DNA from: Arenibacter algicola
GTDB taxonomy: Bacteria; Bacteroidota; Bacteroidia; Flavobacteriales; Flavobacteriaceae
Direction: 5' to 3'
Assembly (NCBI RefSeq): GCF_000733925.1
Contig: NZ_JPOO01000001.1
Location: forward strand, 124,001-188,000
Length of the DNA stretch: 64,000 nt
A program made the translations under genes and the position numbers. Each line of letters opens with the position of its first letter. The first letter of the stretch is position 1. This document shows, one piece after another, positions 17,845 through 26,883 of the stretch. The notes under the pieces were generated by a model. It worked only from the letters and a program-made list of their open reading frames with translations, searched no databases and was not told the DNA's origin.

Positions 17845-18831
17845 TTATGCAAAAATTGTGGTCAATCTATAAAGGAAGAATTCTACATTTTTCACACCTC
17901 TAAACTGAGCTCTAAAAGCTTTTATTTTAGCATTAAATGATTCAGCGGATGCGTTTGTACTTCTATTTATAAAATAGTTTAGGATCGATCTATAATTGAG
18001 GGATATAGTGTTGGCAATTGTATTGAAGGCCCTGAAGCCCGTGTTTTCTACGTCCTTGTACCAATGTGCCAGCTTTGTATATGCTATTTGTATAGAAGTT
18101 GCCGTATTGAATATGTTCCTTAGCCCCTGTACCAGGTCGAAGGCGACCTTTATATCGGGATATTGATCGAACAATATTTTGCTTCTTTCGGATTGGTTTT
18201 GCGTCCAATTGTTTGGCGATTTATAAAGGAGGTATCTACTTCTGGCCAATAGCTGTTTCCTTGTGTCCCCATTGCTGAACTCTTTTGGGGCGAATGTTCC
18301 GTTCTTTGCCCTTGCCTGTTTTATCTGTTCGTTCTCCTGGTCTATGGCGTCCCACCTGTGCTTGATCCTGATATCCTGAAGGGCTTCCAGTGCAAGTTTC
18401 TGTACGTGGAACCTGTCCGTCACCTGTATCGCTTTTGGGAAGCATTGTTTGGCGATGGTCTTCATGGAGTTGGCCATATCCAGGGTAATTTCCTTGACCT
18501 CGGATCTTTTCTTGGCCGATATCTTTAGCAGTTGCTCTATGATCGGCCCCACCTTGGTGCCGGAGAATATGGCCACTATAGCTCCTTTCTTGCCCTTGGC
18601 CTTTTTATTGGTGATAATGGTATAGAGTTCCCCCTTGGAGAGGGCCGTTTCGTCAATGGACAGATAAGGTCCTATATTCTCAGGAAATATGAGCCACTCC
18701 TTGGCATGTGGTCTCTCCTTCCATTGTTTGAACTCGCTTAAGTAATCACGAAACTGTCGCTGTAGTCTTTTGCCGTTGACCCCATAAAACCCGCCAATGG
18801 TATGACAGTCATTAGCTTTGGTACTGACCAA
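17845..18831 (-). CDS. ISL3/ISAon1-family transposase
   Basis: 328 residues as read from a TTG at 18829-18831. The DDE-type core is visible in YLSIDETALSKGELYTI, EITLDMANSMKTIAKQCFP, VTDRFHVQKLALEALQDIR and the C-terminal RSTNASAESFNAKIKAFR, the usual ISL3 pattern. In the transposase frame a TAA lies 9 bases upstream of that TTG (CTT TTT TAA AAG TAC TTG). The product is therefore made either from the weak TTG start, by coupling to the overlapping N-region frame, or by a +1 frameshift in the T6A4 stretch. The stop codon abuts the left inverted repeat. Confidence 0.9.
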   Translation of the reverse strand: MVSTKANDCHTIGGFYGVNGKRLQRQFRDYLSEFKQWKERPHAKEWLIFPENIGPYLSIDETALSKGELYTIITNKKAKGKKGAIVAIFSGTKVGPIIEQLLKISAKKRSEVKEITLDMANSMKTIAKQCFPKAIQVTDRFHVQKLALEALQDIRIKHRWDAIDQENEQIKQARAKNGTFAPKEFSNGDTRKQLLARSRYLLYKSPNNWTQNQSERSKILFDQYPDIKVAFDLVQGLRNIFNTATSIQIAYTKLAHWYKDVENTGFRAFNTIANTISLNYRSILNYFINRSTNASAESFNAKIKAFRAQFRGVKNVEFFLYRLTTIFA

Positions 18832-19171
18832 GTACTTTTAAAAAAGCAGCGAACTCTACGGTCATACGAGTCCCCTGTGCCACTAGATCCCAATCTCTTT
18901 GCACGGCCTGGCCCGTGGCCCTGTCCAGCCAACGGCGCCGCTTAATATGGAGATACACCGACTTTCCCCGTAATGGAAAGTCCTGGACGACGATCTCTTT
19001 GTGAAAACCATGGGCTATTAAAGTGCGATGCCTTTCCTCTTTAGGGGTATCCTTTTTTTCTTCAAAATAAAAATGAAGCGTACCACCTTCTGTTTTATGG
19101 GCGACCAGGTCGAAGTGGGTTATTAATAGTTCGGGCAGTATAAGCTTTAATAGGTCTATAGATAATTCCAA
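18812..19171 (-). CDS. ISAon1-type transposon N-region protein
   Basis: 119 residues, MELSIDLLKLILPELLITHF at the start, then a charged beta-rich segment (HFYFEEKKDTPKEERHRT, FPLRGKSVYLHIKRRRW). This matches what I know as the N-terminal region protein of ISAon1-type ISL3 elements, presumably the DNA-binding part of the transposase. It overlaps the transposase frame by 20 bases in a different register. The overlap contains GCTTTTTTAAAAG, a homopolymer stretch where ribosomes could slip. Confidence 0.85.
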   Translation of the reverse strand: MELSIDLLKLILPELLITHFDLVAHKTEGGTLHFYFEEKKDTPKEERHRTLIAHGFHKEIVVQDFPLRGKSVYLHIKRRRWLDRATGQAVQRDWDLVAQGTRMTVEFAAFLKVLGQYQS

Positions 19172-19216
19172 TGTTGATCGTTTTTTTGCAAAGATCTTAT
19201 TCTATTTTCATTTCAC

Positions 19217-19238
19217 ACACAACTTTTGATCTTGATCC
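19217..19238. repeat. IS right inverted repeat
   Basis: 22 bases ending TTGATCC, the partner of 17823-17844. The second GGAATAAT copy follows immediately. Confidence 0.88.
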
Positions 19239-19246
19239 GGAATAAT
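19239..19246. repeat. Target site duplication, right copy (GGAATAAT)
   Basis: An exact copy of 17815-17822 at the other end of the element. Removing the element and one copy restores AraC ending GAA TAA followed by TGGTGCATTG. Confidence 0.9.
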
Positions 19247-19280
19247 GGTGCATTGATTTAATCTTCAAGCTACTTCAAAA

Positions 19281-19314
19281 AAAAATCCGGAACCTTAGCG
19301 GTATCCGGATTTTT
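19281..19314 (+). terminator. Terminator originally serving the AraC gene
   Basis: An 11-bp perfect stem, AAAAATCCGGA (19281-19291) and TCCGGATTTTT (19304-19314), around a 12-nt loop, with A-run before and T-run after. It can work in both directions. Without the insertion sequence it would start about 44 bases past the AraC stop codon, so it is very likely that gene's terminator. Confidence 0.75.
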
Positions 19315-19809
19315 CAAAACTAACTCAACTCAATTTTTAATCAGGTTAATTTAGAGGAACATGAAACGAACCTGACTTTTTAAAAACTCTAATATTTTAT
19401 CAAAAAAATTCTTTAATGAAATCTTATGCAAGATAATATGTTAGTCCCTTTTAAGCTACCAATTTCCTGACAAACACTGGTACTTTTTTTGCATTTTATG
19501 CTTTATTAGTATGTTTGGGGTATATATTTTGAAAAAAGTAGGAAGAACATTTTTTAATGTTATTTAAAGCAATTAGTGGTTCTATGGGCCCTACGGCCTA
19601 GCTCAACCTTCATTTGAGAAGGTCCATGCATATGTTCTATGAAAACGTAGCATATGGGAAGTAAATAAGGTTTGGGGTAGATACCGGCTATTGGGAAGTT
19701 TTAAGGCTGTAAAGTAGGGCTTGGCCAAACTAACTAAGGGTTGGGGGGGTTTTAAAGTACTTGTTAAAAGTATAACCCAACCTTGATCGTATTAGGTATA
19801 ATAAACAAA

Positions 19810-19838
19810 GACACGGGTGGAAATTTCCTGCCCGTGTC
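19810..19838 (-). terminator. Terminator of the sigma/SusCD block
   Basis: An 8-bp stem, GACACGGG (19810-19817) and CCCGTGTC (19831-19838), with a 13-nt loop. Read on the minus strand it is followed by TTTGTTTATT. It lies about 55 bases past the SusD stop codon. Confidence 0.65.
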
Positions 19839-19891
19839 CTGTTTAGTTACTTTTTTAATGAACCTTTTGGGTTTTCAAAAAAGTGTATTAA

Positions 19892-21400
19892 TTAGTATCC
19901 TGTATTTTGTACTAGATTAGGATTGTTCTGCATTTCAGATGTTGGTATCGGAAACAAAAGTTCCCTTGCCGTTAGTGCCTTATTTGGCAAATAAGAAAAG
20001 TTATGCCCAACAAAATCTTCCAATACATTGGTTTCAGTGTTATATGCTTTTCTCCATCTTACCATGTCGTACCATGTCTTATTTTCAAAACTCAGCTCAT
20101 GAATGCGCTCTATTCTTACCGCTTCTCTAAAAGCATCTTGCGAAAGACCGGTCAAGCCCGCAAGTTCGGCACGATCTCTGACCAGATTTACGGCGTTATA
20201 TGCCTCAGTTGAAGGTCCGCTTTCCGCTTCGTTTGCTGCTTCCGCATACATAAGCAATACATCGGCATAGCGATATAGGCACCAGTTTAAATCTGATTGG
20301 GCGCTTCCTTCGTTCGCTTCAATATCAAAATGTTTAAAGATATATGGCGCTCCCAGGTTAACACTGCTGTTGCGATCGGCCTCCAATGAATAGCTCGTAA
20401 AATAGAACTGTTTTTCTTCTGTTCTTTTGTCGCCCACCTCGTAGGAGTCTACAAAGGCATTTGTAGAAAAGATACCCCCAGTTTGAGCCGAATAGGCCGA
20501 AATTCCCAAGTTATATGGTAAAATTCCTGGCTGCCAGTTACCTGATTGAATACCTGCTGCAAATTGCGTCATAAAGATGTATTCACCAGTGTTTTTGGTT
20601 GCAGGATCATGCAACTCGTCATAGGTATCGAAAAGAGCAAACTGGTCCGAATCCATGACCTCTTTGGCCTTGGCAGCGGCAAGCGCGTAATTTTCTGTTT
20701 TTTGGAGCGGGTAGCCAGCCATGGTCAAATATACATCTGCCAATAAGGTTTTAACTGCGCCCAAAGAAACTCTGCCCGATGGAACTCTCCAAGCTAGGCC
20801 AGCACTTTCAGCTTCTGTAAGATCGCTTACAATTAGGTCATAGACCGCTTCTGGCGAAGATTGTTCAGGGTACAATTGCTCAGAGCCCAAATCTACCGAA
20901 TTGGTGATGATAGGAATGTTTCCGAACATGCGTACCAGGCCAAAATAATAGTAAGCCCTAAAGAATTTAGCTTCCGCCAAATACTTTTGCTTTAGCGCTT
21001 CGTCCATATTTATTTCAGGGATTTTTTCAATAGCCAAGTTGGCCCTTGAGATACCTAAGTAATATCCGGTCCAGAAACTGTTTCCATATCCATTGTCCGA
21101 GTTATTAATTAAATCCTTTACCAAATAAATGTTGGTAGCTTGCCCTAGGGAGGTATTGGCCAAGCCCGTAGCGAACTCGAGCATCATCCATGTGCCTCCG
21201 CCAAAACCACTATTGGTAATTGAAACCAATGGTTCATATGCCCCATTAACGGCACTCTCGGCATGTGCAGCCGTGGTAAAGTAGGTGTCCGTTGTGAAGT
21301 TGGACTCATCTTCTTCATCCAAAAAATTACTACATGCCGTTATACTTGAAACTGCGGTTACGACGGCTATAGCTCTTATAAAGTTTCTATAGATTTTCAT
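19892..21400 (-). CDS. SusD/RagB-family outer-membrane glycan-binding lipoprotein
   Basis: 502 residues from ATG 21398-21400, giving MKIYRNFIRAIAVVTAVSS then ITAC, a lipobox. The start at 21433 would overlap SusC. SusD features include the N-terminal CSNFLDEEDES, the TPR-like region AKFFRAYYYFGLVRMFGNIP and the C-terminal RIHELSFENKTWYDMVRWRK with the final FPIPTSEMQNNPNLVQN. SusD proteins cap the SusC transporter at the cell surface and capture oligosaccharides. The gene starts 19 bases after the SusC stop codon. It is the only SusD in the window, so it probably serves the fucose-rich glycan locus, though the ligand is inferred. Confidence 0.95.
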   Translation of the reverse strand: MKIYRNFIRAIAVVTAVSSITACSNFLDEEDESNFTTDTYFTTAAHAESAVNGAYEPLVSITNSGFGGGTWMMLEFATGLANTSLGQATNIYLVKDLINNSDNGYGNSFWTGYYLGISRANLAIEKIPEINMDEALKQKYLAEAKFFRAYYYFGLVRMFGNIPIITNSVDLGSEQLYPEQSSPEAVYDLIVSDLTEAESAGLAWRVPSGRVSLGAVKTLLADVYLTMAGYPLQKTENYALAAAKAKEVMDSDQFALFDTYDELHDPATKNTGEYIFMTQFAAGIQSGNWQPGILPYNLGISAYSAQTGGIFSTNAFVDSYEVGDKRTEEKQFYFTSYSLEADRNSSVNLGAPYIFKHFDIEANEGSAQSDLNWCLYRYADVLLMYAEAANEAESGPSTEAYNAVNLVRDRAELAGLTGLSQDAFREAVRIERIHELSFENKTWYDMVRWRKAYNTETNVLEDFVGHNFSYLPNKALTARELLFPIPTSEMQNNPNLVQNTGY

Positions 21401-21419
21401 TTTTTTATCTTTTATATGG

Positions 21420-24400
21420 TTATAGTCCAACATTTAATCCTATCATAAAGGTTCGAGGTCTCGGATAATCGTAAAGAGAGAATCCTTGATCGAAAGCTCC
21501 ACCACCATTCGAACTTTCTGGGTCATACCCTGGATATTTCGTTGCTACAAAAAAGTTCTGCACCGAGGTATATACCCTAAGACGATTTAAGTGTAAACGC
21601 TCCACCAATTCAGGTTTGAAGACATAGGAAAGCATCAGGTTTCTTCCCCTTAAAAATGAAGCATCCTTTAATTTTCCTGAATCGTTATTGGTATCGTATC
21701 CAGCGGCAATTGGTCTTATCTGGGCAATATCGGTATCTTGATTGTCCGGAGTCCACGCATTTAAAACCGTTGCGAAGCTGTTGGCAATTGTCTGACGGTC
21801 TTCTGCAGAGTGTTCGTCACGGTACATTACACTATTGCCGTATTGAAACTGCAGGTCTACCAGTAGCTCAAGATTGCCATATCTGAAGGTGTTGGAAAAA
21901 GTTCCAAAACCGTCGGCAATACCTTTCCCGATGATGGCACGGTCATCACTGTTGATGGCCCCATCATTGTTAAGATCACGGTATTTGATATCACCTGGCA
22001 ATCTGTCATAGATAGCTGCCTGAGCGGCTTCATCGGTGTTCCAGGTACCCTCATCAATATATCCGAAGAATGTACCTACAGGTTCTCCAACACGGATCAA
22101 TGTAGACCCCAAGAAAATATCGGAACCACCTGAAAGTGCAGTTACTTCGTTTTTGTTGATTGAAATATTGAAGTTACTGTTCCATCCAAATAGTTCATTA
22201 TCAAAATTCACAGTATTCAAATTAATTTCAATACCCTTGTTTTCCAAACTTCCAACGTTTCTAAATACATTGGTGAAACCACTTGAAGACGGAACCGGAG
22301 CATTAAGGAGCATATCGGAAGTCAACTTTCGGTACACATCAAGCTCTAACCCGATACGATTATTAAAAAGACCCAATTCAACACCGGCATCTACCTGTTC
22401 CGTTTTTTCCCATTTCAAATCTGGATTGGCCATACGACCTGGTACAGTATAGGCGGAGCGGGCTCCATTAAAAATTACAGAACCATTGGACAAGCCGGCC
22501 AATGCTTGGTAAGCTGGTAATTCAGAGTTACCTGTTGCACCGTAACTGGCTCTAATTTTAAGGTTGGAAATGGTTTCGTTCTCTGAGAGAAAATCCTCTT
22601 CGGAAGCCCTCCAGGCCAATGCGGCCGATGGGAAAAAGGCAAACTGATTTTCCGGTCCAAATTTAGAAGATCCGTCAGCCCTACCTGTAAGTGTCAACAA
22701 GTATTTGTTCATGTAGTTATAGTTGACACGCCCAAAATAAGAGTTTAGCCCGTAAGCAGTTTTGCTCGAAGTCGGCGTCTGGGGGTTAGACCCTGCACCC
22801 AGATTGTTAAAACCGTAAAAGTCATCGGCAAATCCTCGTGTAGATGCCCTTGAGCCAAACTGATCAACATGTTGCCAGGAAAGACCTGCCATAGCTGTTA
22901 ATGAATTATTGCTGTCAAAATCTTTGTTATAGGTCAAATAGTTTTCAAATTGCCAAGAATTATAACGGGAGTTATCTACATAGGCGGCACCATCGGGCAT
23001 GGCTATATATCTTAAGTCCTTACCTCCATAATAATCGTTTCTTTGGTTAATGATATTGGTTCCTATAGTAGTGCGTAATACCAGGTTTTTATTGAATTCA
23101 ATATTTCCGTAGAAGCTACCCAAAACGGTCTGGGTCTTAAGGAAATATCTACGATCGTTCGCAACTGCCACTGGGCTACCACCACCTTCCATTCCTGGAT
23201 AGTGTATGTTAGATCCCCAGGTGCCATCTTCGTAACGGACCGGTATAATAGGTAGTGCTTCATATACTTGACGCATTGTAGTGATACCACCACCACCTAG
23301 TTGGTCTATTTGCTTTTCGTTTTGGTCGTTGTAGCTAAGGCTACCTCCAACTCTTAACCAGTCGGTGACCTCGGTATCCAAAGTAAATCTACCTGAATAA
23401 CGTTTCAACCATGATTCTACGATAAGTCCCTCTTCATCCCTAAAGCCCATAAATAGGCCGAAATTGGATTTTTGGTTACCACCGGTAAAAGAAAGTTGGT
23501 GATTTTGGGTAATTGCGTCCCTAATAGCTTCATCCTGCCAATCGGTATCATAAAGTGGGTTGCCATTGGCATCAAAAAGTCTTGGGTCGGTTCTCTTCAA
23601 TCTTGGGTCGGTATATCTACCTCCTGCCCAGCCTTCCGGGTCAAATTTTTCAGCATTGGCATATGCGATTTCCTCAACACGAAGAAACTCTTCAGAATTT
23701 AAAAGATCAAGTTTTTTAGGCAAGGTTCCTATGCTGAAATCCACATCATAATTAAGACGGGTTTCTCCGGTAGTAGTTCCTTTTTTGGTAGACACAAGAA
23801 TTACACCATTGGCGCCTCTGGCACCATAAATGGCCGTTGCGGAAGCATCTTTTAAAACTTCAATAGATTGGATATCATTTGGGTTCAGGTAATCTATCGG
23901 GGTACTACCGTTAGGTAAATTGGCCGCATTTAGGATTACACCGTCTATAACATAGAGTGGTGTATTGGCGATACTTACCGAGGTATTACCACGGATTCTT
24001 ACTACGGTTCTTCCACCTGGTCGTCCAGAACCGGAAGTGATGTTTACACCTGCTACCTTACCGGCCATTGCCTGGTTCAAGGAAGCCGCCGGTCTTTCCG
24101 CCAATTCTTCGGACTTAATGGAGCCTACTGCCCCGGTAAGGTCACTTTTCTTTTGTGTACCATAACCTATCAATACCACCTCATCCAATCCTGCGGCACT
24201 TTCTTCCAAACTAACGGAAATTGAGGTTTGTCCATTAAGAGCTACTTCTTTTGAAGCAAATCCAATATAGCTTATAACCAGTGTAGCATTTTCATTGGCT
24301 ACATCTAGGGTAAAGTTACCGTCGAAATCTGCGGTAACCCCATTGGTGGTTCCTTTTTCCACAATGTTTGCCCCAGGCAATGGATTGCCGTCCGCATCGG

Positions 24401-24827
24401 AAATAGTTCCACTTACGCTATGTTGGTCAATGGTAGTTTCTACTGGGACAACGGAGTTGTCCAGCTTACCCGTTTTTAAAATGATCTGCTTGTTCTTAAC
24501 GGTAAAATAGACATCCGTTGCTTCAAATATCCTATCCAAGATATTTGAAATTGGTTCTTTATTCACATTTACGGAAACAGTTCTCTTTAAATTCACCTTT
24601 TTATGGTTGTACAGAAACCTAAAATCCGACAAGGATTCTATTTCTTCAAAAACCTGTTGAACGCTTACGTTATTTAGGTTTAAGGTGATTTTTGTATTCT
24701 GGCCATAGGTGTTGGCCTGAATTTTAAAAAGAAAAACTATTAGTAATAAGGTCGTTAGTTTCATCTTTAAATGATGTTTGCTTAGCCAATCCGAATGGAA
24801 AGGCCCTACTAAATTTAATTTTTTCAT
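21420..24827 (-). CDS. SusC-family TonB-dependent transporter with N-terminal STN signalling domain
   Basis: 1135 residues. After a long signal region (to ~residue 42, ANTYGQ) comes an STN (secretin/TonB short N-terminal) domain, ~45-118, with VQQVFEEIESLSDFRFLYN. Then come a carboxypeptidase-regulatory-like domain (~137-208, GTISDADGNPLPGANIVEKG), a plug domain starting DEVVLIGYGTQKKSDLTGAV, and a 22-strand type barrel ending MIGLNVGL. The STN domain is characteristic of transporters that pass a substrate signal to a FecR anti-sigma factor, and a FecR and ECF sigma gene lie immediately upstream. It imports oligosaccharides across the outer membrane using TonB/ExbBD, which are encoded elsewhere. 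Confidence 0.96.
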   Translation of the reverse strand: MKKLNLVGPFHSDWLSKHHLKMKLTTLLLIVFLFKIQANTYGQNTKITLNLNNVSVQQVFEEIESLSDFRFLYNHKKVNLKRTVSVNVNKEPISNILDRIFEATDVYFTVKNKQIILKTGKLDNSVVPVETTIDQHSVSGTISDADGNPLPGANIVEKGTTNGVTADFDGNFTLDVANENATLVISYIGFASKEVALNGQTSISVSLEESAAGLDEVVLIGYGTQKKSDLTGAVGSIKSEELAERPAASLNQAMAGKVAGVNITSGSGRPGGRTVVRIRGNTSVSIANTPLYVIDGVILNAANLPNGSTPIDYLNPNDIQSIEVLKDASATAIYGARGANGVILVSTKKGTTTGETRLNYDVDFSIGTLPKKLDLLNSEEFLRVEEIAYANAEKFDPEGWAGGRYTDPRLKRTDPRLFDANGNPLYDTDWQDEAIRDAITQNHQLSFTGGNQKSNFGLFMGFRDEEGLIVESWLKRYSGRFTLDTEVTDWLRVGGSLSYNDQNEKQIDQLGGGGITTMRQVYEALPIIPVRYEDGTWGSNIHYPGMEGGGSPVAVANDRRYFLKTQTVLGSFYGNIEFNKNLVLRTTIGTNIINQRNDYYGGKDLRYIAMPDGAAYVDNSRYNSWQFENYLTYNKDFDSNNSLTAMAGLSWQHVDQFGSRASTRGFADDFYGFNNLGAGSNPQTPTSSKTAYGLNSYFGRVNYNYMNKYLLTLTGRADGSSKFGPENQFAFFPSAALAWRASEEDFLSENETISNLKIRASYGATGNSELPAYQALAGLSNGSVIFNGARSAYTVPGRMANPDLKWEKTEQVDAGVELGLFNNRIGLELDVYRKLTSDMLLNAPVPSSSGFTNVFRNVGSLENKGIEINLNTVNFDNELFGWNSNFNISINKNEVTALSGGSDIFLGSTLIRVGEPVGTFFGYIDEGTWNTDEAAQAAIYDRLPGDIKYRDLNNDGAINSDDRAIIGKGIADGFGTFSNTFRYGNLELLVDLQFQYGNSVMYRDEHSAEDRQTIANSFATVLNAWTPDNQDTDIAQIRPIAAGYDTNNDSGKLKDASFLRGRNLMLSYVFKPELVERLHLNRLRVYTSVQNFFVATKYPGYDPESSNGGGAFDQGFSLYDYPRPRTFMIGLNVGL

Positions 24828-24945
24828 ACTTTTGTAAAGGTTTGGTGATTAAACAATCGTTTGTTTATATCACTTTCTTATGCCGGGGAATGCGCCAACA
24901 TTTTCCGGTTTTTTTGTAAAAGTGATACGTTTAGTGCTCATGTTT

Positions 24946-26193
24946 TCAGTTAGTTTTCATTGGCATCTTCTTTAAGTTAATATTAGTATCGAGTATTATA
25001 ATTTTGGAGCCTTCGTGTATATATTCAAAGTGGGTGTCTTCTTTAAAGGCTTCCAAGATTTCTTCAATAGTCTCATTTCTAAAAGTGGCCGTGTATATTT
25101 GGTTTGCCAATCGGCCGCTTCTATCTTCGATGGTAATGTTGAAATGACGTTCCAATTTTGATCGAATGCTGTAAAAAGGGGAGGCCTTGAACAAAAGATA
25201 CCCGTCTTTCCATGCCGTATAAATGTTGGTATCTACCTCTTTTACTGTCATCGTATTATTGATCTTGTTCCATTCTGCCATTTGACCAGGTACCAGTTGG
25301 GAGGAAGTATTTGTATTTATGTCGGCACCTTCCTTGTAAAGGACCACGGCACCTTCCACCAACACGGTGCTGATGTCCTCATCTTCGGGATAGAAGGAAA
25401 GGTTAAATTGCGTACCCAAGACCCTTATGTTCATTTCGTCCGCATTTACTATAAAAGGATGTGCCTTATCTGTGGTAACGTCAAAGTACGCCTCACCTTT
25501 TAAAAAGACTTTCCTGTCTTGTCCTTTAAGAAAACGGACCGGATATTTGATGGAGCTTCCGGAATTTAATTTTACTTTGGTGCCATCGGACAGGACAAGG
25601 TCAAACTGTCGCCCAAATGGTATGTTAAGGGTGTTGTAAACTAATTTGTTTTGATCTTCGGCAGCTGTATATTGTAGTGTGTTTCCCTGCTGTGAGGCAA
25701 CCAAATTTCCGTTGGTAGTGGTAATTTTTCGCTCCCCGTTTTCAGAAATGGTTTCAATAGTGCCATTGTCCAACTGCAATGTAATAACGCCGGAATTCGG
25801 GTCGTTTTCAATAGAAATTGGCACGGTCGATGTTACTACTGTATTTTGGTTGTAAAAGTAAACGCCCGCCAGCAATAAAAAGGTAGCAGCAATTCCGGAC
25901 CAGAATCCAATATTAGGGTGCGGTAAAAAAGTTCTAACTTTTTTTTTCTTTTCAATGTCCTCTATTTTGAATAGTATTTTCTGTAACAAAACTTCAGAAT
26001 CCCCTTTTATTCTTTGTTTAATGGGCAAGTTTCCTGTTTTTACATTTTCCCAATGCTTGGCCAATATGTTATTCTTAACATCATCCGGATCGGAACTATT
26101 AATAAGCTCCATTAAACAATCCAATTCCATTTCGGAAATGGTATTGTCCACCAATTTTTGGAAGAGCTTATCCAATTTGTTCTCGTTGTGCAT
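24946..26193 (-). CDS. FecR-family anti-sigma factor
   Basis: 415 residues. The N-terminal ~90 residues are cytoplasmic and helical (LFQKLVDNTISEMELDCLMELI). One transmembrane helix lies near 105-125 (GFWSGIAATFLLLAGVYFY). The periplasmic part has the FecR motif (VLSDGTKVKLNSGSSIKYPV, EAYFDVTTDKAHPFIV, VRVLGTQFN-like NIRVLGTQFNLSFYP) and a C-terminal STN-like DUF4974 segment (ASPFYSIRSKLERHFNITIE). It holds the ECF sigma factor encoded 99 bases upstream until the STN domain of SusC signals substrate. Order sigma-FecR-SusC-SusD, all minus strand, matches known trans-envelope regulators of Bacteroidota. Confidence 0.95.
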   Translation of the reverse strand: MHNENKLDKLFQKLVDNTISEMELDCLMELINSSDPDDVKNNILAKHWENVKTGNLPIKQRIKGDSEVLLQKILFKIEDIEKKKKVRTFLPHPNIGFWSGIAATFLLLAGVYFYNQNTVVTSTVPISIENDPNSGVITLQLDNGTIETISENGERKITTTNGNLVASQQGNTLQYTAAEDQNKLVYNTLNIPFGRQFDLVLSDGTKVKLNSGSSIKYPVRFLKGQDRKVFLKGEAYFDVTTDKAHPFIVNADEMNIRVLGTQFNLSFYPEDEDISTVLVEGAVVLYKEGADINTNTSSQLVPGQMAEWNKINNTMTVKEVDTNIYTAWKDGYLLFKASPFYSIRSKLERHFNITIEDRSGRLANQIYTATFRNETIEEILEAFKEDTHFEYIHEGSKIIILDTNINLKKMPMKTN

Positions 26194-26292
26194 CTAGAAT
26201 ATTTAATAGCCTTATTATGGGCTGTATAAGTAATACACCTCAAAAATGCAAAAGTCCCAAATTAGGAGTGTTTTTTTTACGATATAGATAAA

Positions 26293-26883
26293 TTATGCCG
26301 TAATCAGGAGGATTGTTAGAAAAAAATATATGGTGTCCACCATATGTGGTTTTAGTTCTGTCCTGATAATTTGTAGGGTTTTCCACAGATGGTTTTTCAC
26401 TGTTTTCTGGGTTATTCCCAAAAGATCGGCTATTTCCTCATTGCTTTTTCCCTGTTGTTTGGACAAAATGAAAATGCTGCGTTTTTGAGTAGGGATATTT
26501 TCTAGGATATCGTTTACCAAATCTTCATATTCGGCAAGAAGAATACTATTTTCCGTTTCTTCGTTTAAGGAACTAATGTTTTTATAGTATTCCTTTTTTA
26601 AGGATTCTTGGCAGGCAATACTCCTTAAATAGTTGTAGGTTGAATTTTTTGCAATAGTAAAAAGAAAGGCATCGAAGGAATGACTTAAATCTATGGTTTC
26701 TTTTTTTGTCCAAATCTTTATAAATACTTCCTGTAGTATTTCCTCTGAGGCATAATCCGATTTCGTAATGGAATGTATGAAATAATACAACCTTTTTTCA
26801 TACATTTCAAATATGGTCTTAAATGCCGCCCTGTTTCCTTTAATCAAGGAAGCAATTAATTGGTCTAAGGGTTGTCCTGACAT
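26293..26883 (-). CDS. ECF-type RNA polymerase sigma-70 factor
   Basis: 196 residues. Region 2 is visible (FKTIFEMYEKRLYYFIHSI, SEEILQEVFIKIWTKKE), as is region 4 (FILSKQQGKSNEEIADLLG, ITQKTVKNHLWKTLQ). A hydrophobic C-terminal tail (TIYFFLTILLITA) is seen in many Bacteroidota ECF factors. It is expected to direct transcription of the SusC-SusD genes next door when released from the FecR protein at 24946-26193. The 225-bp region to the divergent AraC gene at 27109 carries promoters for both directions; I see no convincing -33/-7 pair in it. Confidence 0.95.
   Translation of the reverse strand: MSGQPLDQLIASLIKGNRAAFKTIFEMYEKRLYYFIHSITKSDYASEEILQEVFIKIWTKKETIDLSHSFDAFLFTIAKNSTYNYLRSIACQESLKKEYYKNISSLNEETENSILLAEYEDLVNDILENIPTQKRSIFILSKQQGKSNEEIADLLGITQKTVKNHLWKTLQIIRTELKPHMVDTIYFFLTILLITA

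Larger units (their letters stand above)
17823..19238 (-). mobile_element. Complete ISL3/ISAon1-type insertion sequence, 1416 bp
   Basis: The element is bounded by imperfect inverted repeats at 17823-17844 and 19217-19238. Both begin GGATCA and end GTTGTGT, with 18 of 22 positions matching by eye. It is flanked on both sides by GGAATAAT. It contains two overlapping minus-strand reading frames, an N-region protein (18812-19171) and the transposase (17845-18831), as in the ISAon1 group. Intact ends, intact frames and a perfect target duplication indicate a recent and possibly still mobile insertion. It landed exactly between the AraC stop codon and its terminator hairpin. Confidence 0.92.
19247..19891. 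other. Intergenic region between IS and SusD, with two hairpins and a leader-like stretch
   Basis: Contains the two hairpins listed separately. Between them, CAAAACTAACTCAACTCAA (from 19315) and AGAGGAAC before an ATG at 19361 look like the 5' leader of a plus-strand gene, but the frame ends at TGA after four codons. The G/T-rich part around 19,720-19,750 shows no gene. Confidence 0.45.

Noticed and set aside
18738..18932. Third frame across the IS overlap as the -1 frameshift product
   Set aside because: The frame ends soon after the slip site and does not match the transposase, so a -1 shift would not yield the enzyme.
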